This document shows positions 9,103-18,426 of a DNA stretch of 64,000 nt, piece after piece. The stretch is from Betaproteobacteria bacterium UBA5216 (GTDB lineage: Bacteria; Pseudomonadota; Gammaproteobacteria; Burkholderiales; SG8-41): positions 16,446 through 80,445 of the forward strand of contig DHVE01000059.1 in assembly GCA_002412495.1 (NCBI GenBank), read 5' to 3'. The position numbers were made by a program, and so were the translations under genes. Every line of letters begins with the position of its first letter. The stretch's first letter is position 1. A model generated the notes under the pieces. It did not search any database. It worked only from the letters and a program-made list of their open reading frames with translations, and was not told where the DNA came from.

Positions 9103-9940
9103 AGACGTATCCCGAAGGCGTGCCGAGCAACGTGGTACGTTCCATGTGGCGTAGTTCATTGATGTCGAAGTCCCCAAGGGCGATGTGCATGGTGGAACGG
9201 TTGTCCCAGAAAATCAGATCGTTGGCGCGCCACGCGTGTCGGTATACAAACTCGGGCCGCGTCGCGTGCTGGCACAGATAGTCAATCAGCGGCCGGCTTT
9301 CCTCGGCGGTCATGCCGGCGAAATGGCGCACTTTTTCACCGATGTACAAGGCCTTGCGGCCGCTTTCGGGATGTACGCGCACCACCGGTTGCGCCACCGG
9401 GGGATTGCGCCGCTTCATGTCCGCCGCGCGAGCCGGATCATCGATCTTGCGCGCGGTGGTATGCACGCCGTGCAGGTTGGCGATGAGTTTTTTCATGCCT
9501 TCCGACAAAGCGTCGTACGCCGCGAACATATTGGTAAACATGGTGTTGCCGCCGACCTCGGGTACCGCCACGGCGCGTAACAGCGAACCCAGGGCCGGCA
9601 CCAGCGTGAACGAGTGATCCGAGTGCCACACGCGGCCGGTATAACGCGTATCCGACGGTTTGCCATCGGACTTGGGCCGGGTGGTGATCAGCAGCACTTC
9701 GGGGTAATCGGGATGCCGGTCCTGCGGCGCGTTGTCGTGCGTGTCGAGCGCACCGAAGCCACGGCTGAAGGCAATGTGCTGTCCGGTGGTGAGCGGCTGA
9801 TCGCGAAACAGCACGATGCCGTATTCAAGCAGGGTCCGGTGAATTTCTCCGTAAGTGCTCTCTGACAGCGGCGCGCGCAAGTCGATGCCGGAGATTTCGG
9901 CGCCGAGCCCGTGCGAAAGACGGCGGATGGAAACAGTCAT
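9083..9940 (-). CDS. TauD/TfdA-family Fe(II)/2-oxoglutarate dioxygenase
   Basis: 285 residues. The iron-binding facial triad is visible as H106 and D108 (VWHSDHSF) and H252 (WDNRSTMHIAL), with the 2-oxoglutarate-binding region GGNTMF near 131 and R267 in RHMERTT. Members hydroxylate sulfonates, carnitine-like compounds, chlorophenoxyacetates or aliphatic acids while oxidising 2-oxoglutarate to succinate and CO2; which of these applies here is not visible. ATG at 9940 is preceded by GGAGTG at about 10 nt. Upstream in-frame codons are not conserved-looking. It overlaps the following Bug gene by 20 bp and is divergent from another Bug gene. Confidence 0.85.
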   Translation of the reverse strand: MTVSIRRLSHGLGAEISGIDLRAPLSESTYGEIHRTLLEYGIVLFRDQPLTTGQHIAFSRGFGALDTHDNAPQDRHPDYPEVLLITTRPKSDGKPSDTRYTGRVWHSDHSFTLVPALGSLLRAVAVPEVGGNTMFTNMFAAYDALSEGMKKLIANLHGVHTTARKIDDPARAADMKRRNPPVAQPVVRVHPESGRKALYIGEKVRHFAGMTAEESRPLIDYLCQHATRPEFVYRHAWRANDLIFWDNRSTMHIALGDFDINELRHMERTTLLGTPSGYVYDGPLH

Positions 9941-10115
9941 ATCGGGCAACACTCCAGGCAATTTAGGCAATAACGAGAGCGGAATATTAGCCTGAAACCC
10001 GTGCGATGCGCCACGTGAGTCGTGCGAGCAGCCATTGCGCCCGCGCGCGCAGGGTGTGCGGGTATGATATGTTTTCGGTTGCCGAACAATCGATATGCAA
10101 TTCGCGAGACATGTT

Positions 10116-11120
10116 ATGAAGAACTTCACGCACCCTCCGTTGTTGTTTGCTGGCATGGCCGCGGCGGCGCTGGCGATGTCCGGCATCCGGCCCGTGTCCG
10201 CGCAGACGGGCGCGGCAAACTTTCCCAACAAGCCGATACGCGTGGTGGTGGGGTTCCCGGCGGGCGGCCCGGCGGATTTTTTCGCGCGCACCGTCGCGCA
10301 AAAGATGACGGAAGTGATCGGCCAGCAGGTGATCGTAGACAACCGCGCGGGTGTCAGCGGCCTGATTGCCGCCGAACACGTGGCGCGCACTGCGCCGGCC
10401 GATGGGTACGTGGTCTACTTCGCCGGTACGGGCGTGCTGACCTTCGCGCCCAATTTGTATGCCAAGTTGCCGGTCGATGTAAACAAGGAACTGGTGCCGC
10501 TCACGCTCGGCGTCACCGTGCCGGAAATGCTGGCGGTGCATCCCTCACTGCCAGTAAAAACAACCCGCGAACTTGTGGCGCTCGCCAAGGCCAGGCCGAA
10601 ACAGATTGTTTATGGTTCCACCGGCAATGGCGGCATGCCGCATCTCGCGGTCGAATCGCTGCGTGTCGCGGCGGGTATTGAACTCGTGCACGTGCCGTAC
10701 AAAGGCGCGGCGCCGGTGGTGGTTGATCTGCTGGGCGGGCATGTGCTGTTGACCATACTGGATGTGCCAGTACTGCTGCCGCACGTGAAGTCAGGCAAAA
10801 TGCGCGCGCTCGCGGTGGCGACCGCCAAACGCCAGACTACGCTGCCCGACGTGCCAACCATGGCCGAGGCGGGTTATCCCGGCGTGCGCGCCGACAACTG
10901 GTACGGTTATGTTGTCGCCGCCGCGACGCCCAGAGACATCGCTGCCAAACTGCATGCGGCGCTGGTGAAATCGCTGGATGCGCCGGATACCAAGGAGCGC
11001 CTGATGTCACAGGGCGCCGAATCACGCTCGACCACGCCGGAACAGTTTGCCGCGTTTATCCGCGAAGAAACCGCCACCTGGGGAAGAATCATCAAAGCTG
11101 CGGGTGTGACGCTGGAGTGA
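10116..11120 (+). CDS. Bug/TctC-family solute-binding protein
   Basis: 334 residues from ATG 10116; a start seven codons earlier is possible. Leader MKNFTHPPLLFAGMAAAALA, then FPNKPIRVVVGFPAGGPADF. Conserved ADGYVVYFAG, HVPYKGAAPVVVDLLGG and FAAFIREETATWG follow. It is transcribed divergently from the TauD-type gene across about 175 bp, which must hold both promoters, and ends 16 bp before the convergent flavoprotein gene. Confidence 0.85.
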   Translation: MKNFTHPPLLFAGMAAAALAMSGIRPVSAQTGAANFPNKPIRVVVGFPAGGPADFFARTVAQKMTEVIGQQVIVDNRAGVSGLIAAEHVARTAPADGYVVYFAGTGVLTFAPNLYAKLPVDVNKELVPLTLGVTVPEMLAVHPSLPVKTTRELVALAKARPKQIVYGSTGNGGMPHLAVESLRVAAGIELVHVPYKGAAPVVVDLLGGHVLLTILDVPVLLPHVKSGKMRALAVATAKRQTTLPDVPTMAEAGYPGVRADNWYGYVVAAATPRDIAAKLHAALVKSLDAPDTKERLMSQGAESRSTTPEQFAAFIREETATWGRIIKAAGVTLE

Positions 11121-11136
11121 CGCGGGCGCCGCGCCG

Positions 11137-12696
11137 TCAGCTCCAGGGCTTCTCGGCGGCCATGTTCTTGCCCGCGATCCGGCCGAATACAAACGCGTTG
11201 GTGAGGTGCAGACCGCTGCGGTAACCGGCTTCGTTGGTGTAACCGCCGATGGTGCCGCCGGCGCCATACAGGCGGCGTATCGGTTGCAGATCGACATCGA
11301 GAACTCTTGCCTCGGCATCCATGCGCAGGCCGCCGCGCGTGGTGGTGACGCCGATAATGCCGCGCCAGCCATAATAGGGCGGCGACTCCATCTTGATCAG
11401 ATATTTGGGATTGCGCTGAAACGCCGCGTCTTTGCCCGCGGCTACCATGTCATTGTAGGCGGTGACGGTTTTTTTCAGTCCGTCGGCGCTGATGCCGAGT
11501 TTCTTGGCGAGTTCCTCGAGCGTGTCGGCTTTTTTGATAATGAAGCCCTCGCCGCCGAGTCCTTCGGTGAACATCGCTTGCCTGCCGCGAAACGTGGTCT
11601 CAAAGCGTGGGCTGCTCATGATGGCCTTGGCCATGGGCGCGTCGAATACGCAGGCGAAATTGCCGTTTTGTTTTTGTGCTTCGGTAAACAGCGGTACGTA
11701 GTAGCCTTTCACCGGCTCGTCGCAAAAGCGCTTGCCGTCGCCATTGACCAATAACGCGCCGGCCTGCGCCAGGAATTCGTAGCGCGGCCACAGTTGCGCC
11801 TTGCCGGGAGAGACTTCCACACAGTGCGGATGGCCCTGCGGCGTGTAGCCCGTAATGTCCGCCCCCAGCCGTTGCGCAATGCGTATGCCGTCGCCGGTGT
11901 TACCCGGATTGCCGACGAACTTGGTATTTTTCAGCGCGGGAAAATGACTTTCGATGTAGGCGGGATTCGCGGCAAAGTCGCCAGTGCACAGGGCGACGGC
12001 TTGTTTGACCTTGATGTTCCGCGTGCGGCCATCAGCGGTTGCGCACTCGATGCCGACCACTTCGCCTTGCGGATACGCGCCTTTCCGTTGATCGAGATAG
12101 AGCTTGGTGATACGGGTGTCGAACTGGAGCTTGATCGCCGTGCGTTTTGCGACTTCGGCCAACACGATTTTCATCATCTTCTCGCCGCCGTTGGCCTCGC
12201 GGTACCCGCGCGGCGCGCTGTAACCCGGCAGCGGGTCGATGAACGACCAGCGCATGCCCGCGGCCCACAGAAAATCGAAAACTTCGTTGGCGACGTCGAT
12301 CATTCGCCGAGTGATTTTTGCGTCAACGCCGTTTTCCGAAGCCTCCATCGATTCGCGGAACCACAGATCGGCGGAGTCCTGAATGTTTTTTTCTTTTTGC
12401 AGGATGGTGCCGGCGGCAAGTATGGTGCCCGACGAAAATCGACCCGAGCCGCCCGCAGTGCCGGTTTTTTCGAGCAGCAGGATATTGCGTGCGCCGGCAT
12501 CATGCGCGGCGATGGCCGCGAAGCAGCCCGAAACGCCCGCGCCGGCGATCAGCACATCGGTTTCGCCGTCCCACGATTGCGGTGGCGGCGCGGCTTGCGC
12601 CGTGCTGTTCAGCAAGGCCAGCGTGCCAGCGCCGGCAACCGCGCCTTTGATAAATTGCCGCCGTGATGCGGGTGCGTAATCGGATGCTTTAGCCAT
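11137..12696 (-). CDS. Tat-exported FAD-dependent flavoprotein (fumarate reductase/succinate dehydrogenase flavoprotein-like)
   Basis: 519 residues. The N-terminus ASRRQFIKGAVAGAG is a twin-arginine leader, so the folded flavoprotein goes to the periplasm. GAGVSG at 52-57 and an acidic LLLEK about 20 residues later form the FAD dinucleotide fold. GGSGRFSSG and the C-terminal GGTIGGYTNEAGYRSG resemble FAD_binding_2 proteins such as the flavoprotein part of flavocytochrome c fumarate reductase and ketosteroid dehydrogenases. There is no heme motif in this protein. GGAACG precedes the ATG. A Bug gene lies 57 bp upstream on the same strand, so binding protein and oxidoreductase probably act on one compound. 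Confidence 0.8.
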   Translation of the reverse strand: MAKASDYAPASRRQFIKGAVAGAGTLALLNSTAQAAPPPQSWDGETDVLIAGAGVSGCFAAIAAHDAGARNILLLEKTGTAGGSGRFSSGTILAAGTILQKEKNIQDSADLWFRESMEASENGVDAKITRRMIDVANEVFDFLWAAGMRWSFIDPLPGYSAPRGYREANGGEKMMKIVLAEVAKRTAIKLQFDTRITKLYLDQRKGAYPQGEVVGIECATADGRTRNIKVKQAVALCTGDFAANPAYIESHFPALKNTKFVGNPGNTGDGIRIAQRLGADITGYTPQGHPHCVEVSPGKAQLWPRYEFLAQAGALLVNGDGKRFCDEPVKGYYVPLFTEAQKQNGNFACVFDAPMAKAIMSSPRFETTFRGRQAMFTEGLGGEGFIIKKADTLEELAKKLGISADGLKKTVTAYNDMVAAGKDAAFQRNPKYLIKMESPPYYGWRGIIGVTTTRGGLRMDAEARVLDVDLQPIRRLYGAGGTIGGYTNEAGYRSGLHLTNAFVFGRIAGKNMAAEKPWS

Positions 12697-12753
12697 GGGG
12701 GCGTTCCTGTCGAGTGATGGTTTGTCAACAAATAGTGCGGTTCAAGCACACAT

Positions 12754-13803
12754 TCAGCGCAACGACTCCGCCTTGATTCCCGCGGCCGCGACGAGCTTTG
12801 CCCATTTGGCCAGTTCGCCGCGGATGTAGTCACGGCACGCTTCGGGTGTCGAGCCTTCGATTTCGAAGCCCTGCTGATCCAGCCTGGCGCGCACATCCGG
12901 GATGTTCATCGCGCGCAGCGTTTCGTTGTTCAGGCGGCGCACGATGGCGCCCGGCAACCGGGCCGGGCCGAGCAGTGCGTACCACTGGTTGGTGTCGAAC
13001 CCCGGAAGTCCGCCTTCCGCCACCGTGGGAAGGTCAGGCACGATGCTCGAGCGTTTAAGGCCGCTGACCGCGAGCGCGCGCAACTTGCCGGCGCGCGTGT
13101 GCGGCAGTGCGGCGGGCAGACTTGAAAACATGAACTGCGTGTGGCCGCCGAGCAGATCAGACAGCGCCGGCCCCGCGCCCTTGTAAGGCACGTGGTTAAA
13201 GGTGACGCCGGCCATTTGCGACAGCAGCACCGCCGAGAGATGTGTCGCACTGCCGAACCCCGCCGATGCATAGGTGATCTGGCCGGGCTTGGCGCGTGCG
13301 GCGGCGATGAGTTCTTTGATCGAGGTCACCGCGAACGAGGGATGGGCGGTGACGATATTCTGCGACGAGGCCATGTGCGTGATGGCGGTGAAGTCGTTGA
13401 GTGCGTCGTACGGCAGCTTGCTCATGGCCGGGTTGATGCCGTGCGACGCGGCGTAGGCGAGAAACAGCGTGTAGCCGTCGGGCGCGGCGCGCGCGGCGAG
13501 TTCGCCCGCGATCGCGCCGCTGGCGCCGCCACGATTGTCGGCAACAACGGATTGTCCAAGCTGTTCAGACAGTTTTTGGCCGACAACACGGCCGATATAA
13601 TCAGCGCCGCCGCCCGGCGGCAGCGGGATAATCAAACGGATCGGTCGCGTGGGATAAGTGAGGTACGATTGCGCGGGCAACGGCGCTGCGCAGCACAAAA
13701 GCAAAATGCCGACCAGCAAATACCCGTGGGTGCGGGACAAGGCGCCGCAAAACTCAATCAGGGTTTCAGTTGAGTGCTTGCAAATAAATTTGTTTAAAAA
13801 CAT
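12754..13803 (-). CDS. Bug/TctC-family solute-binding protein (start uncertain)
   Basis: Up to 349 residues from an ATG at 13803. The family part begins YPTRPIRLIIPLPPGGGADY and includes PDGYTLFLAYA, HVPYKGAGPALSDLLGG and RDYIRGELAKWAK. The secretion leader is GYLLVGILLLCCAAPLPAQ, but it lies about 35 codons into the frame, so a non-ATG start nearer to it is likely. The ATG at 13803 falls inside the AT-rich intergenic motif copy 2, another reason to doubt it. The flavoprotein gene follows 57 bp downstream. Confidence 0.75.
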   Translation of the reverse strand: MFLNKFICKHSTETLIEFCGALSRTHGYLLVGILLLCCAAPLPAQSYLTYPTRPIRLIIPLPPGGGADYIGRVVGQKLSEQLGQSVVADNRGGASGAIAGELAARAAPDGYTLFLAYAASHGINPAMSKLPYDALNDFTAITHMASSQNIVTAHPSFAVTSIKELIAAARAKPGQITYASAGFGSATHLSAVLLSQMAGVTFNHVPYKGAGPALSDLLGGHTQFMFSSLPAALPHTRAGKLRALAVSGLKRSSIVPDLPTVAEGGLPGFDTNQWYALLGPARLPGAIVRRLNNETLRAMNIPDVRARLDQQGFEIEGSTPEACRDYIRGELAKWAKLVAAAGIKAESLR

Positions 13804-13813
13804 ATGCTTATGT
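13785..13813 (-). repeat. Intergenic AT-rich motif, copy 2
   Basis: On the minus strand the sequence reads ACATAAGCATATGTTTTTAA followed by ACAAATTTA. It contains the core TAAG(T/C)ATATGTTTTTAA and the inverted repeat TGTTT..AAACA also present in copy 3. It points toward the Bug gene ending at 12754 and overlaps that gene's possible start. Confidence 0.5.
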
Positions 13814-13882
13814 AACTTTTCTGTTGGCATGCCGTCTCTGCGCCGGTAACGCGGCTTGAGACGTAACCACGAGACGCATCAC

Positions 13883-14743
13883 ATGGCGAGAATTTATCAG
13901 ATCGCGCGAATCCCGAGTGGCGGTGCGGATGTGGACATCCATTACGATCTCGCCGACTACACCGAGCCGTGGCGCGCCACGCCGCCACAAACCGTGCTAC
14001 TGTATCCGGGATATTGCAGGAACATTGAGTTCTGGCACGCGTGGGTGCCATTGCTCGGACGCGACTACCGCGTGTTGCGCATGGACCCGCGCGGTTATGG
14101 GAACAGCTTCAAGCCCGCGGTCGGCGTGGAAATGGATGCCGAAGAAGCCGCGCGCGACGCGCTGGGTTTGATGGATCATCTGGGCATCAAGCGTGTGCAT
14201 TGGATCGGTGAATCCACCGGTGGGCGCATCGGCATGTTGGTGGCGTTGCTGGCGCCGGAGCGCATCGCGTCGATTTCGGCGTGCAACACCACCGCGAAGA
14301 CCGGCAAGGAAACGGTGGATACGTACGCGCTGGGCGAAGCCGATCAAGGCGTGGCCATCGAGAAATACGGCGTAGGCGAATGGTGCCGCCGCACGCTTCA
14401 GTATCGCGTGGACATCACGAAAATTCCGCCGCAACTCGGCGAATGGTGGGCGCGCGAAATGGATCGCGTGCCGCGCCATGTTGCCGCCAGCGCGTTTCGG
14501 CGTTTTACTGTCGTGGATGTGGGGCCGCGACTGGCCGAGATCACCGTGCCGGTGCTGCTGATGGTCGGCGACAATTGCCCGCCCAGCCGCAAACAGCGGC
14601 TGGCGGAAATGGCCCGCGAATTTCCCAACGGCAGATTGGTCAATCTTGCGGGCTACGATTTCGGCATACACGTGCTGGCGCCGGAGCTTTGCGTCAAGGC
14701 GGTGCGCGAACTGCTTGCGGCCTGTCCAGCGGAGCATGGTTGA
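13883..14743 (+). CDS. Alpha/beta-hydrolase fold protein
   Basis: 286 residues. LYPGYCRNIEFW gives the oxyanion-hole region, WIGESTGGRIGM carries the nucleophile elbow with Ser111, an Asp is available near LLMVGDN, and the catalytic His lies in FGIHVL close to the C-terminus. This is the layout of esterase, ester hydrolase and C-C hydrolase families; the substrate cannot be told. The ATG at 13883 begins a normal N-terminal strand. Its TGA stop overlaps the start of the next Bug gene (TGATG), so the enzyme and that receptor form one operon. Confidence 0.8.
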   Translation: MARIYQIARIPSGGADVDIHYDLADYTEPWRATPPQTVLLYPGYCRNIEFWHAWVPLLGRDYRVLRMDPRGYGNSFKPAVGVEMDAEEAARDALGLMDHLGIKRVHWIGESTGGRIGMLVALLAPERIASISACNTTAKTGKETVDTYALGEADQGVAIEKYGVGEWCRRTLQYRVDITKIPPQLGEWWAREMDRVPRHVAASAFRRFTVVDVGPRLAEITVPVLLMVGDNCPPSRKQRLAEMAREFPNGRLVNLAGYDFGIHVLAPELCVKAVRELLAACPAEHG

Positions 14744-15714
14744 TGATGCGGCACGCTTCCCATGGGCTTGCGGCGACGCTGATGGGCGTGCCGCTCGCCG
14801 TGTTGGCGCAGAGCGCCGCCGATTATCCGATGAAGCCCGTGCGCGTGATCGTGCCCACTGCCACCGGCGCAGCCACGGATTTGCAGGCGCGTCTGCTCGC
14901 GCAAAAGCTGAGCGCCAGTCTCAAGCGTTCGTTTGTGATTGAAAACCGCACTGGCGCGGGCTACACGGCTGGCTACGACATTGTCAGCAAGGCGGCGCCT
15001 GACGGTTACACCTTGATGGCCAGCTCCGTCGCGATCACGTTTGTGCCCGCGCTGCGTCCCGATCTGCCACTGGACCCGAGCCGGGATTTTGCGCCTGTTT
15101 CGCTGGTGGCGAAGGCGCCATTCTTGCTGCTGTCGCATCCTGCGTTGCCGGCGAAATCGGTCCGCGAATTGCTCGCGCTGGCGAAAGCGCGGCCCGGTTT
15201 GTTGAACATGGGTGTCGCCAATGGCGCGACCACGCACCTGGTGTCGGCGATGTTCTCGTCCATGGCGGGCGTGAAGGTCACCCTGATTGCCTACAGAGGC
15301 AGCGGGCCGGTGATGATTGATACCATCTCGGGACAAATGCACCTATTGTTCGCGAATGTGCTGGCGGCCCTGCCGTATGTGCGCGCCAATCGCCTGCGTG
15401 CGCTGGGAGTCAGCACCGTGGAGCGTTCCGCGGTATTGCCCGATCTGCCCGCCATCGCTGCATCCGGCGTGCCGGGATTCGACGTCAGCACCTGGCACGG
15501 CTGGCTCGCACCGGCGGGCACGTCACCGGCCATTATCCAAAAGTTAAGCACGGAACTGGCGGCGGCAGTGAAGGCGCCCGACGTGGCCGGCAAACTGGCC
15601 GAAGACGGCGGCGAGCCCGTCGGCGGCGGCGCGGATCAGTTACAGAAGTTGATCGCGCTGGAAGTGCCGCGCTGGCGCAAAGTGGTGAAAGAATCGGGCA
15701 TGCGGGTGGAGTAA
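14743..15714 (+). CDS. Bug/TctC-family solute-binding protein
   Basis: 323 residues; ATGATG start overlapping the hydrolase stop. Leader MMRHASHGLAATLMGVPLAVLA, then YPMKPVRVIVPTATGAATD. Further hallmarks are PDGYTLMASS and IAYRGSGPVMIDTISG. Because it is translationally coupled to the alpha/beta hydrolase, receptor and enzyme probably serve the same ester- or amide-like compound. Confidence 0.85.
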   Translation: MMRHASHGLAATLMGVPLAVLAQSAADYPMKPVRVIVPTATGAATDLQARLLAQKLSASLKRSFVIENRTGAGYTAGYDIVSKAAPDGYTLMASSVAITFVPALRPDLPLDPSRDFAPVSLVAKAPFLLLSHPALPAKSVRELLALAKARPGLLNMGVANGATTHLVSAMFSSMAGVKVTLIAYRGSGPVMIDTISGQMHLLFANVLAALPYVRANRLRALGVSTVERSAVLPDLPAIAASGVPGFDVSTWHGWLAPAGTSPAIIQKLSTELAAAVKAPDVAGKLAEDGGEPVGGGADQLQKLIALEVPRWRKVVKESGMRVE

Positions 15715-15725
15715 CAAGCGACGCG

Positions 15726-16904
15726 CTATTTTTTCTCTTCCGCAGCAGGTTCTTTTTCCTTCTCTTTATGCAGGGACAAGGTCGTGGTGAGCGCGGACGC
15801 CGGTTCGCCGCGCGGGCTTTTCAGCTTGATGTTCAGTCGCAGTTCGTTGGCCGAGTCGGAATTGCGGATGGCTTCTTCATAGCTGATGTGATTTTCGCCG
15901 TACAAATCAAAGAGCGCCCAGTCGAAGGTGCGCATGCCAAGCTCGCGCGATTTGGCCATCAGTGTTTTCAACTCGCCAAACTCGCCCTTGAAGATACGCT
16001 CGGCAATGGCGGGCGTGTTGAGCAGAATTTCAATCGCGGCCTTGCGGCCCTTGCCATCTTCGGTGCGCACCAGCCGCTGCGCGACGATGGCGCGCAGGTT
16101 CGCCGACAGATCCATCAGCAACTGGTTGCGCCGCTCCTCGGGGAAGAAGTTGATCACGCGTTCGATCGTCTGATTGGCGCTGTTGGCGTGCAGCGTGCCG
16201 AGACACAGGTGGCCGGTTTCCGCGAATGCGATGGCGTGTTCCATAGTCTCCGCGTCGCGGATTTCGCCGATCAGAATCACGTCCGGTGCCTGGCGCAGCG
16301 TGTTTTTCAGCGCGTGATGCCACGAATGCGTATCGATGCCGACCTCGCGGTGCGTGATCAGCGATTTTTTTGACACATGCACATACTCCACCGGATCTTC
16401 GACCGTGATGATATGACCGGCGGACGTGCTGTTGCGCTGGTCGATCATCGCCGCCAGCGTGGTGGATTTACCCGAACCCGTGCCGCCGACCACCAGCACC
16501 AGGCCGCGCTTGTTCATGATCACTTCTTTCAGAATGGGGGGCAGGCCGAGCTTTTCGAAATTGGGGATTTCCGCCGCGATGGTGCGAATCACCATGCCGA
16601 CCGCGCGCTGCTGCACGAATACGTTCACGCGAAAACGTGAAAGGCCGGGGATGGAAATGGCGAAATTGCATTCCATTTCCTTGGCGAATTCCGCGCGCTG
16701 TTCTTCGTTCATCAGCGAGTGCGCGAGTGTCTTGGTGACTTCGGCGGTGAGCTTTTGCGACGCCAGCGGTTGCATGCTGCCGTGCGCCTTCATGCTGGGC
16801 GGGAAATCATTGGAGATAAAAAGATCCGAGCCATTTTGCTGGCTCATCGCGGCCAGCAGCTTGTGCATATAGGCGCGCGCCTGCTCTTCGTTCAGAACGG
16901 ACAT
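15726..16904 (-). CDS. pilU: Type IV pilus retraction-type ATPase PilU
   Basis: 392 residues of the PilT/PilU family, hexameric cytoplasmic ATPases that depolymerise type IV pili for twitching. Walker A GGTGSGKSTT, an Asp box (TVEDPVEY), Walker B VILIGEIRD and the His box GTLHANSANQ are all present. The length and the charged C-terminal tail (KEKEKEPAAEEKK) fit PilU better than PilT, which is about 345 residues. In betaproteobacteria pilU normally follows pilT, but no pilT is next to it here; the flanks are a Bug gene and an enolase-superfamily gene, so pilU has been separated from its usual partner. Confidence 0.85.
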   Translation of the reverse strand: MSVLNEEQARAYMHKLLAAMSQQNGSDLFISNDFPPSMKAHGSMQPLASQKLTAEVTKTLAHSLMNEEQRAEFAKEMECNFAISIPGLSRFRVNVFVQQRAVGMVIRTIAAEIPNFEKLGLPPILKEVIMNKRGLVLVVGGTGSGKSTTLAAMIDQRNSTSAGHIITVEDPVEYVHVSKKSLITHREVGIDTHSWHHALKNTLRQAPDVILIGEIRDAETMEHAIAFAETGHLCLGTLHANSANQTIERVINFFPEERRNQLLMDLSANLRAIVAQRLVRTEDGKGRKAAIEILLNTPAIAERIFKGEFGELKTLMAKSRELGMRTFDWALFDLYGENHISYEEAIRNSDSANELRLNIKLKSPRGEPASALTTTLSLHKEKEKEPAAEEKK

Positions 16905-17189
16905 GGAGATGCTCTCTGAGTTAAGGGTCGGAAATTATTATTCTTGCGGTGCCATGGCCTTGGGCGGCCGCCCGCGTATGCAAAGGCAGGCGAAAATCCA
17001 GAGGCCGGAGACGCTATTGTAAACAGACCGGACGATTTGATCGAACCTTTGTAGAATTGTCACCTATACTTCTGCACTCGGTGCCCACTTGGCTGCTTCG
17101 CCACCGCGCCAGCCCAGCGAACCGCGGGCGTGGGTGTTTGAGGATAGAGAGCCGCCGTATCCAAACTGCCGTTATTCCGGAGAACGTTG

Positions 17190-18284
17190 ATGAAGATTAC
17201 CCGCGTCGAACCCATACTGATCCGCACCCCGCTGTTGCTGGACGGCGCCGTGCCGCATGCCAGCGGCGCGCCCAAAAATGATGTGCATACGCTGTTGGTC
17301 AAGGTGGAAACCGACGAGGGCATCACCGGCTGGGGCGAGGCTTTTTCCAATGCCGGCTGGTTTGCCACGCGCACCGCGGTGGAACAAATTGTCGGGCCGC
17401 GCGTGATCGGCAAGGATCCGTCTCAGATCGCGCAGATTCAAGCCGATCTGCATCGTGGCCTGTATAACACCGGGCGCAGCGGCGCGGTGGTATTTGCCAT
17501 TTCCGGACTCGATATCGCGCTTTGGGACATCGCGGCCAAGCGCGTGGGCCAGCCGTTATACAAATTGCTCGGCGGCAGCGCGCGCGCCAGCTTGCCCGGA
17601 TACGCCAGTCTGCTGCGTTACGGCGATGCCAGCGTGGTGGCGCGCAAGACCGCCGAGGCGATTCAGCGCGGTTACCGGCTAATCAAGCTGCACGAGAATA
17701 AAACCGAGATTGTGCAGGCGGCCAAAAAAGCCTGCGGCGATCAGGTCAAGCTGATGGTGGATTGTTCGTGCCCGTGGACAGTGGACGAGGCCATCGCCAT
17801 GTCGCGTGAGTGGTCGGACATGAAGCTCGCCTGGATCGAAGAGCCGATTTATCCGCCCGACGATCACGCCGGGCTCGCGCGGCTGCGCAATGTCAGCACG
17901 GCGCCGATCGCGGCGGGCGAAAACATTTCCAATTTCTTTGAATTCAAACGTTTATTCGAGGCCGGTTCGGTGGGCATCGCGCAGCCGAGCATCACCAAGA
18001 TCGGCGGCGTGACCGAAATGCGCAAGATATTCGCGCTGGGAGAAGCCAACGGCGTGGTGGTGGTGCCGCATTCGCCGTATTTCGGGCCGGGCCTGCTGGC
18101 GTCCATTCATGTGTGCGCGGCCGCCGCGCGCGAGATTCCCATTGAGCGCTACTACTGCGATTTTGCGGAGTCAGCGTTCGGCGACCAGATAATCCCGAAG
18201 CATGGCGACTTTGCCGTGCCGCAGGAACCGGGTCTCGGCAAAGACCCGGACATGGCCGTTATCGAGCGCCAGCGGGTGGCCTAG
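17190..18284 (+). CDS. Enolase-superfamily mandelate racemase/muconate lactonizing enzyme-like protein
   Basis: 364 residues. The three Mg ligands of the superfamily are visible as D191 (MVDCSCPW), E217 (AWIEEPI) and E244 (AAGENIS). K166 lies on the second strand in LIKLHE, where the racemase subgroup usually has K-x-K; the second position here is H168. H294 (VVPHSPYFGPG) is the likely acid/base partner. It may act as an acid-sugar dehydratase, racemase or cycloisomerase. GGAGA lies seven bases before ATG 17190. The TRAP transporter genes 142 bp downstream could import its carboxylate substrate. Confidence 0.85.
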   Translation: MKITRVEPILIRTPLLLDGAVPHASGAPKNDVHTLLVKVETDEGITGWGEAFSNAGWFATRTAVEQIVGPRVIGKDPSQIAQIQADLHRGLYNTGRSGAVVFAISGLDIALWDIAAKRVGQPLYKLLGGSARASLPGYASLLRYGDASVVARKTAEAIQRGYRLIKLHENKTEIVQAAKKACGDQVKLMVDCSCPWTVDEAIAMSREWSDMKLAWIEEPIYPPDDHAGLARLRNVSTAPIAAGENISNFFEFKRLFEAGSVGIAQPSITKIGGVTEMRKIFALGEANGVVVVPHSPYFGPGLLASIHVCAAAAREIPIERYYCDFAESAFGDQIIPKHGDFAVPQEPGLGKDPDMAVIERQRVA

Positions 18285-18426
18285 CGGTGGCGGGAACGAA
18301 ATCATTTGTTGAGCATGGATCCGGAATTTGAGCCGATCTGTGCTGGTTTGTCTGACGCGGCGTTCGTGACATGAAAAACCATCCCATTCAATACCAGGCA
18401 AGTGACTTGCAGTCAGGGCGGATGCG

